Shown: positions 1-20,058 of the stretch, one piece after another
How the letters are laid out: every line of letters begins with the position of its first letter
How positions within the stretch are numbered: the first letter of the stretch is position 1
Translations under genes and position numbers: made by a program
Assembly: GCA_003344405.1 (NCBI GenBank)
Contig: NOWV01000145.1
Location: 124,001 to 188,000 of the forward strand
Direction: 5' to 3'
Length of the DNA stretch: 64,000 nucleotides
From: Trichoplax sp. H2
Taxonomy: Eukaryota; Placozoa; Uniplacotomia; Trichoplacea
The notes under the pieces: model-generated
What the model saw: the letters and a program-made list of their open reading frames with translations, nothing else
The model's database searches: none
Told to the model about the DNA's origin: nothing

Positions 1-243
1 GATTGAGTGATATCACTTTCAAGTTAGCCTGGCAGTGATCTAATTTTGAACACTACTATTAGTCATTACGGAGAAGAAATGCTCATATGCGTAGATGATC
101 GAGCTTATCGATAAATGAATTGTTTGATTCCTTCATTTCATAACCATAGAGCTTAAAATAAATATTCCTACTATTATTAAGAGTTGTAATAAGTTTATAG
201 GAGTGGAAATGTTAATTTTTCATCCTCATCTATTTATTATTAG

Positions 244-928
244 TTATGGGCTACCAGCCTCAACCGCAACCTCAATATACTGCTATACCAATGACTGATA
301 GTGGCGAGCAGATGCACGTAACTCCAGTTGTTCAGCAGCCTGATGGAATGGGTGGAATGACTTGGGCACCAGATTATTCAGCTATGCAGAATAATAATCC
401 ACAATTTTTACCGACCGGACAAAGCAATGTCAATGTAAGCTACCTATTATTACTCGTCTTAATGGAATAATTTCATTTTCAATTAAAGGCATTATCAGCA
501 ATAGATTTAGTTGAAATTCATTACTTATAAGTGAAATTAAGCAATCAATCCATTTCTAATGAATTTCTATTCTGGTTTAGCCAAATGCATCTTTCCAGGA
601 CACACCAACAGCAAATCGTCTACCAACGACAAGCAATATAAATCAATCACAACGAACGCCAACATCTTTAGGTGGTCTATCATCACTTGATAGAACAGGA
701 CCTCGGGCGCAAAAATTGGCAGTAAGAAGTCCAGCAGGATTACAAGCTATGGAACCACTATCCAATACAGTTGATAGTTTTGCCAGTGGTGTATCTTCAC
801 AAAGCTCTAAACCTTTAATTAGAAGTATTAAAGAAGAATTACTAAAGTTGTCGACAAGAGGCTCTGTTCTATTAGATAACAAAGATACAAGTTCTACTAA
901 TCTTTTAGATAGCAGCCGCAATATATAA
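244..928 (+). CDS. C-terminal two exons of an unrecognised low-complexity protein (5' part outside window)
   Basis: Two coding exons, 244-434 and 581-928, are joined by a phase-0 intron (donor GTAAGC, acceptor TTTAG). The joined frame gives about 178 residues and ends in TAA. The apparent ATG at 246 is probably not the start, because an AG acceptor (TTATTATTAG) lies directly before base 244 and leaves two bases of a split codon. The first exon is rich in Q, P, M and N (repeated QP, then GMGGMTW). The second is S/T/N-rich and ends in a more ordered stretch (KPLIRSIKEELLKL near the C terminus). No domain, membrane segment or catalytic motif is visible. It looks like the disordered tail of a larger protein. 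I do not recognise the family. Confidence 0.55.
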
Positions 929-2975
929 ATTAATTTTCAATTCTCTAAATTATGTATTTATGATACTGATTTTTAAAGTTCATTATTGATGGTCTAATTC
1001 ACGACAATATGTATACTGTGAGAATCGAAACAACAGAATATTTTTAGAATAATTTTCTCATCGATTGAGCATCTTTATTATAAGCGACTTTGTATTTTAA
1101 GATGCTATACTGAATTGAAAACAGATTTCTGTATAAAGTAACCTTTCTCTCTCTCTCTATATATATATAGAAAATAAGTTTAAAATGACAGTACTAATTC
1201 ATTAATTCTGGACCGCCTTAGATTTTTAACGGATATCATTTCCTACATGACAACATTGTACAGTTTATATATAATATTTTGTGTAGAATTGAACCATTAA
1301 TAAGCCAAGAAATAATAATTAATTAATTAATCCTACGTGAAAGGTATTACTGTTAGCTATGTTTAAGAATATTGAGATATATACTTTTAGTTGTATTTAC
1401 TCATTAAAATTGTATTTTATATATATATATATATAATGATCACCCTATGCCGTTGAATGGCATAGAACCATCTACGATGGTTATGCTACCGATTTGAAGC
1501 ATGATACAGTATATACATTTGACAGATATTAATCAAGTTATGCTTGCAGTCATCTATTGAACTAAGAGTATTGCACTAAAAACTATACTCTAATCATACT
1601 TTACAATGTTTCAAATGTAGCACCTAATGTTAACTGTGTGATTTCTATCGGCTTGTATTGTGAAATTGGTGAGGATTCTTACCTCGGAGTGTATTGACAA
1701 CGACCACAAACAAGATATAATCATTTTATTTATACATTTCTATTGACTGTTTAGCTCGGAAATTTTATAGGAATGACATTGTATTAAAATGGTAAAACTT
1801 TTAATTTACTTTGTAAAAGCTGTATCCACAGTCGATCTAAGTAGTATATATTTTCCTTTTTTCGGTACGTATAACTCGATTTTACTGAGTTACGAAAAAT
1901 AAATAAAATCGCTTTGACCCATGAATTTACAGTCTAGTAATGGCTATGATGCTAGGAATTGTTTTTAACTTTAAACTACTGTACCTGATGAGTGCAAATG
2001 TTCTTTTCTAGTTGGAAATTGAGAATAACAACATTACTGTACGATAGTAGGCATACAGTTGATGATAGTGCATTTTTATTGATCTTGAATGAATCAACGG
2101 TACTCATAATTAAGGTATTCTAAATATGAGTGGTAGATCTTTAGAAGTCTGTGAAGCATTTATGATAGACATTCCAAACACTAAGCTAAATATTCTTGTT
2201 TGCAAGGTGTATTTTAATGGATGTTGAATGAATCAACTGTATTTATATTACTCTAGTAATCAGGCATAGTAATATTGTTATTTTTAATGTAGCCAATCGT
2301 CGTAATAGTGCAATGATAGCTTCTGCGAACTGGGATTGAGCTCGGTTGCAAAGCTACTCTGTCTGTGATGCCTGTATGCTGACTGTGCTCTGAGTTATAT
2401 AGCAGAAGAGAAAAAATTTGTCGTTGACCAAAGCACGGACTAATAAAAAATAGTCCATAGTCAAGGCAGGAACTACTAAGATTGTCCGGACATGAAGTGT
2501 CCTTTCAGTGCCTTTAGCCTTTGACTCAATGACACCGGCAACTCTCCTTTGAGAGCCTGCAGTTTCTTAGTAGTTCCTTAATTAATTATCATTACTGGTG
2601 AAATCAGTGGAAATTCTAGGGAATATAGTCCGATTTGAAGTTAATCGAGTCTATCGCATCAATATGATTTGATAATGAATTAGTTACTATGGAAATCTGC
2701 ATGGACCGGAAACGAAAACAGAGTATAGACTGCTTAGTGTGACACTCTGATGCCTGTTTTAACTATATGATCATATACGAGGACTGTCTTTTATATAGAA
2801 ATTTTTGTCCTTATGTCCCACTCCCATCCTGTCTCATGTTTACTTGAATATCCTCTCATCAACCTGTCAAGATAATAAGGTAACATAGTAGTCAGTCAGT
2901 AATCGATTGGAGAACTGGCCGATCAAATACAAATAGTGTTGTACTTTCATAGTTAATATTCTAAGCTATTAATCC
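929..2975. other. Non-coding stretch after the first gene
   Basis: No exon is visible on either strand. The first part is probably 3' UTR of the upstream gene. It contains short CT and TA microsatellites (about 1146-1170 and 1420-1435), two adjacent small hairpins near 1445-1482, and a foldback at 2468-2578. Confidence 0.5.
2468..2578. repeat. Foldback element with 13-bp perfect terminal inverted repeats
   Basis: The left arm AGGAACTACTAAG (2468-2480) is the exact reverse complement of the right arm CTTAGTAGTTCCT (2566-2578). The 85-bp interior holds smaller inverted pieces such as GGAC/GTCC. It has no coding capacity. It could be a miniature inverted-repeat element or a structured RNA. I see no clear target-site duplication. 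Confidence 0.4.
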
Positions 2976-3696
2976 AATCATGTAATAAGGAAGTACGGCA
3001 GTGGTGTGGCTAGTTGAATAATAACGGATTACTGTAGACACATTGCTAATGATTTAGAATATAGTCAGACAGTAGGCCTAGTGTATACGCAATGTATAGC
3101 GGCAGAAGAGATTTTGGAGGGTACTGTTAACTTTGTAAGCTTGCATGATAGCAATGTATGAACTGGAGCACGACATAAAACATTTTGCTTTCAATGCTTC
3201 AGTATTTTGGGTAAAATCAATGACTCTCACGCTGGCAATATTGAAGAACTTGTTTATCACTACAGTAGGCCATTTAAAAAGGAATGAGACAGATCTGTGC
3301 TATCAACACAATCATATAATAAGGAAGTGCGGCATTATTATGACCAGTCGAATAAGAGCGGACTACAGTTAACTGTCGACGCATTGCTGATGATTTGGAA
3401 TATATTCAGAAGAGATTTGCAGGGGTACTATTAACCTTCTAAGCTTGCATAATAGCAGCGTATGAACTGGAGTAGGACAAGGCTGCAGTCAAAACATTTT
3501 GCTTGCCATAGTTTAGTGTTTTAGGCAAAAATGAAGGACTTTCACGCTGGCAATATTGAATGACTTGTTCATCACTACAATAGACCATTCAATAATGAGT
3601 GCAATAGACCTGTGTAAAAGTTTTCACAAAGTTTTGCTATAACAGTAATAATAGCCTACAGTAGAGTGATTCTCGACTAGTTTGTGAGATGATGGG
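2976..3696. repeat. Diverged direct repeat, unit about 335 bp, two copies
   Basis: The unit starting AATCATGTAATAAGGAAGT at 2976 recurs as AATCATATAATAAGGAAGT at 3310. The two copies stay alignable through shared blocks such as AAGCTTGCAT, TATGAACTGGAG, CTCACGCTGGCAATATTGAA/TTCACGCTGGCAATATTGAA and CTTGTT(T/C)ATCACTAC. They are clearly diverged, so this duplication is older than the 3898-4417 copy. The short frames over this region are repeat-derived and do not look like genes. Confidence 0.7.
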
Positions 3697-3698
3697 CA

Positions 3699-3877
3699 AA
3701 AAACTGCAATAAACGCTCATGAGAAAACTTTTGCCGTAGGCCTTTAACCACTATTATCCCTTGATATATTTTGATTTGTTGGCATAACTATCTACGCCAT
3801 TTTATATACACCTTGGAGCTTTTCTTGTTCAACTATTTTGATCCTTGAGGTAAGGGCCCCACCTATAAAATGCCGTC
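3699..3877. repeat. Copy A of a 180-bp repeat
   Basis: It begins AAACTGCAATAAACGCTCAT, contains ATTATCCCTTGATATATTTT and ends GGGCCCCACCTATAAAATGCCGTC just before the gap when read as two adjacent blocks. The same unit occurs in tandem at 4605-4784 and 4785-4950 with only a few base differences. Confidence 0.75.
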
Positions 3878-3897
3878 NNNNNNNNNNNNNNNNNNNN
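3878..3897. other. Assembly gap (20 N)
   Basis: Twenty undetermined bases lie exactly at a boundary between repeat copies. The true number of copies here is therefore unknown and the gap length is probably nominal. Confidence 0.95.
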
Positions 3898-4417
3898 ACA
3901 TTTTGCTTTCAATGCTTCAGTATTTTGGGTAAAATCAATGACTCTCACGCTGGCAATATTGAATGACTTGTTTATCACTACAGCAGGCCATTTAAAAAGG
4001 AATGAGGCAGATCTGTGCTATCAACACAATCATATAATAAGGAGGTGCGGCATTATTATGACCAGTCGAATAAGAGCGGACTACAGTTAACTGTCGACGC
4101 ATTGCTGATGATTTGGAATATATTCAGAAGAGATTTGCAGGGGTACTATTAACCTTCTAAGCTTGCATAATAGCAGCGTATGAACTGGAGTAGGACAAGG
4201 CTGCAGTCAAAACATTTTGCTTGCCATAGTTTAGTGTTTTAGGCAAAAATGAAGGACTTTCACGCTGGCAATATTGAATGACTTGTTCATCACTACAATA
4301 GACCATTCAATAATGAGTGCAATAGACCTGTGTAAAAGTTTTACTAAAGTTTTGCTATAACAGTAATAATAGCCTACAGTAGAGTGATTCTCGACTAGTT
4401 TGTGAGATGATGGGCAA
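3898..4417. repeat. Near-identical copy of 3178-3696
   Basis: From ACATTTTGCTTTCAATGC to GTGAGATGATGGGC the sequence repeats 3178-3696 with only scattered changes. It starts immediately after the gap. It is either a recent segmental duplication or an assembly artefact around the gap. The sequence after it (4418-4604) is unique and holds a TA microsatellite and a poly-T/AATGGAAAGAG foldback. Confidence 0.75.
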
Positions 4418-4604
4418 GTAGGGAGAGAAAAATCCTTATGCTATGTCCATTGTATTACGTGAATTGTAGATATATATATATATATATAATGATTAGTGGT
4501 AGTGGCACCGAGGGGCTTTCCGGGTCTTTCTCCATTTTTTTTTTGAATGGAAAGAGAAAAGGTTTCCTACAACACAACGACCGCTCCTACAAAATGCCGT
4601 CCCC

Positions 4605-4950
4605 AAAACTGCAATAAACGCTCATGAGAAAACTTTTGCCGTAGACCTTTAACCACTATTATCCCTTGATATATTTTGATTTGTTGGCATAACTATCTAC
4701 GCCATTTTATATACACCTTGGAGCTTTTCTTGTTCAACTATTTTGATCCTTGAGGTAAGGGCCCCACCTACAAAATGCCGTCCCCAAAACTGCAATAAAC
4801 ACTCATGAGAAAACTTTTGCCGTAGACCTTTAACCACTATTATCCCTTGATATATTTTGATTTGTTGGCATAACTATCAACGCCATTTTATATACACCTT
4901 GGAGCTTTTCTTGTTCAACTATTTTGATCCTTGAGCTAAGGGCCCCACCC
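4605..4950. repeat. Copies B and C of the 180-bp repeat, in tandem
   Basis: Copy B spans about 4605-4784 and copy C about 4785-4950. Each starts AAAACTGCAATAAAC and carries TTGTTGGCATAACTATC followed by GGGCCCCACC. They differ from copy A at 3699-3877 by a handful of bases. No protein is encoded. Confidence 0.8.
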
Positions 4951-5887
4951 TTCGTTGACAAGACTGATCAACACCTCCTTGGAATAGAGTGACCAGTACA
5001 GGAGTTAAACTGTTAGTCTAAGCAGTGTATCGATTGGGAGAATATGTTCTTGTATGACAGCCCACTGCGGGACTCGCTATGCCTACAGTATACAGTCCTT
5101 TTCACTGGTGTACACACCGTACTTGGTACAGTAAGAAGCTTCCGTCCGTCGGATTTGCTGGCATCAGCAACGAAAGTCCAACGTCGGCCATTCCACTGTT
5201 GGGCTGCTTGCTGTGCATTTTTGTTAGTGGATTTATTATTTATTTATAGCTTTTCTCTCTCTATTACTGCAGTGTTATCCACTTGAATAGCTCATTACAG
5301 TTATAACAGTCTTGTTGATGTGCTTCATCATAAGCTGTGAAAGACTGTTTGTATTCTATTTGCAGTGAGGATTGTACACCTTCATAAGCTTGTCGGAGTT
5401 AGTCTAACGTTGGTACGCAAACATCAATCTATTTTCCATAGTTATTCCTATTGTATTTGGATTGGTCTACGTTAATTGGCCTATCGATCTCTGTGGTCGC
5501 TAACTCGTCGTGATAGTTTGGCATCCATTTTTTTTTCCAATTCCTGATGACAATCAATTGAGATCCAGTAGCATCAATTTAAAGCTGTAGAAAGTTCTTA
5601 TAGTTTTCTTCTTTCTTCTACCCCTTCCTCCCCCTCCTCCTGGTCTATCGGTTGGCGTAGTAGAAGAGTAGAATCATCTTTCAAACTGTTGTGACTTGGT
5701 GGACTCTTGACCGACTTGTTATTAATTACCCAAGTCATATTAGCTAGCATTTCAAGACATTGGTTTCCACTAGCTACCAGTGTATTTCTATCGGCCAACA
5801 CTCATCCACTGTCTGAATCAAAATCCTTCAGCGAATAATAAGGTCAATAACGGCTGGCAGCGTTAGTATACTTTCTCGATCAAATCA
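4951..5887. other. Upstream region of MOB2, no gene recognised
   Basis: Two short frames (5044-5286 plus strand, 5598-5801 minus strand) resemble no family I know and lack good splice signals. A polypyrimidine tract of C/T triplets lies at about 5605-5640. The MOB2 promoter probably lies in the last few hundred bases, but no clear TATA element is visible. Confidence 0.4.
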
Positions 5888-8800
5888 ATGGAATGGTTAG
5901 GCTTAGGGTAAGTTGAAAACGATTTGAAGCATTCAATGTTGATCACGGCTTCCAACTTTACCGTCTGTAGTAGAATCGATCGAACAATGTGTGTATATAG
6001 ACTACAAGATTTACTTCTAGTGATGGAGTAGGGCTAAATTTTACTTTAGAAAGATAGAAATCAATTTAATTTTAATTGAGATATTACCACCATCGAGACA
6101 ATATTATACCAACAATATACAGTACAAATAATAGTAGAAAACTAGGCTGTTTACATACTAAAGGATCAGTTAACTAGAGACAGAGAGTTAGCCAATTTTT
6201 CCTCCTTTCTTCCTTTGGACTCCATTGACTATCGTCAACATCGGTTTGTTTTCACCTTCATCGTTCAACATAACGACCATCTAATCGACATCAACATTCT
6301 TTTATGTATAGGAAAGGGAAAAAGAAAGCTGTAGTTGAAGAGAAAAAAGCTTACTTGGATAGTAAATTCCTCCATCATAAGATTGTCGACTTCGATTTTG
6401 TTCATGGTGTTAAATTACCACCAGGCGTCGATTTAAACGAATGGCTGGCAACTCATGGTAAATACCATCCATACTTTCTTGTCAATAGTCGAGTACAACT
6501 TAACCTGTCTAAAGTGCACTTATCCAACATCTGCATTTTGCTATAAACTCTCTTTTCTTCAATTTTATCGGTACTTTCTATACTTTGCCAATAGAACGAT
6601 TGATTCTCTTTGGCTTGATTGATCTGACTTTTGAACTATGTCATTATTGTATAATCGCTTAACCTACAGTAAGATACCCTGCAGATATTTTCCTTCTTTT
6701 TTTTCCGCTTGATGTCGTCATGGTCATACAGTAGGTGCTGTCGTAATGATTGATTGTCTAGATAAAAATATCGACCATTTCTACCGACAAACTATTGCAA
6801 ATGTGTATCGTGACATCGACAACGCTAACACTTATTTTGACCATGGATAGGGCAACATTCAACCGCTACTTTACACCCTAAAAATCTCACATTTTCATCA
6901 GTGATACTCGATTAGAAACTATGTCATCATTACGCCTAGATAGGGCTTTATACGCTAAATTTTAGTAGGATAGCTTTACTTTGTTGATGGATTAATAGGC
7001 GTAGTCGACGTTGCTGAGTTTAAAAAGATCAAGCTGCTATGGAGAAAAAATGATAATACTAATCATTCTTTATACTTGTTAATGATGTAATTATAGCTGT
7101 CAACTTTTTCAAGAATATTAACTTGATCTTTGGCACTGTCAACGAACAGTGTACAACCGCTAACTGCCCGATCATGAACGCTGGTGCTACGTAAGTTCAA
7201 TTAACTCTTGTTAATTTCATGGTGAAATACAATACTAGACTTGTGCGATAGGACGAGTAATTTTTGCTGTTCTGTTCTATAGCTTATAGCTACAAGAATA
7301 AAATTACTGTAGTACCTTTGGTACCTTTAGCGAATGCACTACTCAAAGCTGCACATATTTTGGGCATTCTTTATCATCAAGCTCATCAGTACTAATTTTT
7401 TTTTGTTGTGGGGCTTTTAATCTCATACTTCCCCCGACGATAATTGTACGCTAGATATCCATCCTATAGTGTTCTAATAAAAGAGAAAGACTTTTCTTGT
7501 ACCATTGGTCTTAGGACAAAATGTCAACTATTAAATACCTCGCTTTCATTTAGATTGATTTGTATTACATCAAATCCATTCTATTCGTAGATTTGATACC
7601 TTTTATTGAACATAGACTCTACTAGTAGAGGAAAAATAATCTACTGGAGGTGTTAAAGAAACGATTGTTTTCATCTATTACTGTACTTTGTTCTACGCGT
7701 ATAACTTAACTACTGGTTTCATATTGTTCACCATCTATCCTTATCCGATTATCATCAATAAATAATAAGAATGTATTAAATAATATTTACTATTAGTAGA
7801 CAAATGTGATGACGATAAATGATTACGACATAAAGTTATTGTTTAGTCATAATTTCTTCGATATTGGCATTTTTTTTCTTCTAGTCAATACAATTGGTAT
7901 GATGATAAAAATAAGAAAATTAAATTGTCAGCACCTCAGTACATTGATACTGTGATGTCATTTATCGAAAAACAAGTTAATGATGAAGAAATTTTCTCAA
8001 CTAAATATGGTATGTTCACTACGATTGGATAGATAGCAATATATAAGTTAATAGCGGAGTATATTGAGAGAATTGTTTGATGTAATCCATTGCTAATATT
8101 GTTATCGATTGCAATACTTTAATGCTTATAATAGATAAAATTGAGTGATCAAAAATGATGACGAGAATAAAGTAGGATACTCTTCTATTCCTTTGGCTGT
8201 AGTAGACGTCATTATTAAGGTCATCAACTACGATAAAAAAGCGTTTGAATGCTACAATAATTAACCTTAGGCGAAGATGACCGTTGCCATTGGATTATAC
8301 AGTCTCATTGAGTGAATGTTTTTACACTAAAATATGTTTGTCGTCATTATCGGTAACCGTTGTATAGAAATCTAGTAGAGTATGGAGTAACCTAGATATA
8401 GAATCAATTTTGCATTAACATTTCTAAAATAATGTGTATACTGTCGATCAGCAATAGCACACAGTACCGTAGCAGAAAACAGACTAATTATAATCATTTA
8501 TATCATTTCACTGTGTCAATGTCATAAGATATTAAGTAGTTACATTGATTATTACTTCAGCTCGATTAATTTGTATCTTAATATGGCTTATTGCATAGTA
8601 TATGGAGGAGAAAAATGTTCTAAGTAATGACCTTGATTGAGTATGCTCGATTGCATAATATTGCTAGAACAATAGTTAGAATACATCAATACAACTATGA
8701 ATATACCATCAAGCCTCAGACGATAATCTGTCCGAGTGTATAATATATACATCTATGATCATATCGTATTTTGAATAACTTTTCAACGCTGCCGAGCCCC

Positions 8801-9471
8801 TTGATATAGTACTAATACGTACATTAGTTCATTTTCGGATCTTAACTGTCAACGAAGGTATTATTACTTTCACGATTTATCCTACATACAAATTTTATAT
8901 CCACGTATATCGACTCACATGCAGTACGCAAATTGCGATGGTAAATTCCGATACTGTAAACTATAGTACTGTATATTGATACGCGAATAATGTCAACTCA
9001 TATTCGTGTTGTCTAGTTATAGGTATCGCTAAGCATCATGATATCAGACAATCACTGGTTTTAATCTACCATACTAGTAGTTGATAGGGACAAGACATAA
9101 CACTATTTAAATGAATTGTAATGCATACTGCATTAAACTTATGTTATAAATTGAATTAGCCAATGTAAATCTTTATTCTTAATTAAATAGTACTAATTAT
9201 TTTTTCGCTCCTCCTTTATATACTATTTCTAGGCACAGAATTTCCTTCTTGCTTTCAAAATATTATTAAGAAAATTTTTAAAATATTATTTCATGTTATC
9301 GCACATATCTATCACTCACATTTTCAAACTATAATTGATCTCGAAGAGAGTACACATCTAAATGCATTACTCTTACATTATGTTCTATTTACTAGAGAGT
9401 TTAACTTATTAGATGAAAAGGAGACGAGTCCACTAGATGATTTAATACAAATGCTAAAAGCAACAACTTAA
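5888..9471 (+). CDS. MOB2: MOB2-type kinase activator, five exons, complete
   Basis: Exons 5888-5907, 6312-6457, 7097-7190, 7885-8009 and 9233-9471 join in phase to 207 residues. MOB proteins bind and regulate NDR/LATS-family AGC kinases; MOB2 binds NDR1/2. The tiny first exon (20 coding bases) gives MEWLGLG, like the MDWLMGK start of vertebrate MOB2. It was chosen over the ATG at 6304 because an AG acceptor ends at 6311 and the phases fit. EEKKAYL and VDLNEWLA follow at the N-terminal side. The zinc site is visible as C74-x4-C79 (NEQCTTANC) and H153-x4-H158 (AHIYHSH). QYNWYDDKNKKIKLSAPQY and EFNLLDEKE match MOB2 better than MOB1, MOB3 or MOB4. Introns carry GTAAGT-like donors. The gene converges on the BRSK gene, whose end lies about 0.85 kb away. 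Confidence 0.9.
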
Positions 9472-9512
9472 TTGCATACCCATGCAACGGATAGTAGAAT
9501 ATAGACTTTGTC

Positions 9513-9518
9513 AATAAA
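9513..9518 (+). promoter_or_regulatory. Candidate polyadenylation signal of MOB2
   Basis: AATAAA lies 42 bases after the MOB2 stop codon and is followed by a T-rich stretch. Position and motif are as expected. This implies a very short 3' UTR. Confidence 0.55.
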
Positions 9519-10316
9519 AATTTTTTACACTACTGTATAGAAGATTGCAAAGTTGATATACACAACAGCACGGTTATATTTCTTGCTACTTTTAAAATCG
9601 ATCACTGTCATTGTTATAGATAGACTCCATTTATTGTTATAGGAACTTTACAAAAAATTTTATGTCATATCAGATTGTGTAATAAAAACACAGTCAAATG
9701 TCTTACACGTATACATATTTACATTGACGGACGGACTTTTCTTTCTATTCAACAAAAAATTAAACACTGTTTAAAATGAGTGAAAGACCAAATAAGCTAA
9801 AGATATTGGTTATAAAAGTGAACGTTGTTGAGTATAATGCAATTTGTTGTTTTTCTTCTCGGGTAGCAAAAAGTGCATGTGTACGATCTGACGTACTGTT
9901 AATTAAGATTCTGAGCAGTAGAACTTCGAATTCGCTAGCTTAAACAAATTAGTATAGTCATATGGTTTCGGCTAAGAACATTTTCACTGCCAAAGGTAAT
10001 TTAAAAATAGCCAATGAAAAAATTCACTTCACAATTGTAGCATGTTCTAAATTTCCTAATATTGGCCTATTAAAGAATGCTTGTGCCAAAGTTTATCATT
10101 AATTATAGTTAGGGAACGAGGTAGTATACTCTATACATTTTTCATGTAATACTCGCATAACCTAGTGACTAATTGAAGTTGTCCGCAAAAGAACATTAAG
10201 AAAATCTATCCATTAACTTTATAGATTGTAAGATGCATTCAAAGCTTAAAATTTTATACGAATAATAACTAAGATGATAAAACACCACATAAATGGATAT
10301 CACACTAAAGAAATCT

Positions 10317-20058
<9,742 letters not shown>

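Noticed and set aside
246-470. ATG at 246 as the start of a 74-residue protein
   Set aside because: An acceptor AG ends at 243 and a good donor at 435 splices in phase to 581, so this is an internal exon and the end at 470 is intron read-through.
4418-4604. GC-richer block with GGGGCTTTCCGGGTCTTTCTCC as a possible RNA gene
   Set aside because: No tRNA, 5S or snRNA box pattern could be found; it sits inside repeat DNA.
5044-5286. 80-codon plus-strand frame
   Set aside because: No recognisable family and no splice signals; it adjoins repeat DNA.
5598-5801. 67-codon minus-strand frame upstream of MOB2
   Set aside because: Composition is plausible (ADRNTLVASGNQCLEMLANM) but no donor/acceptor-linked partner exon was found and its end is a translated polypyrimidine tract.
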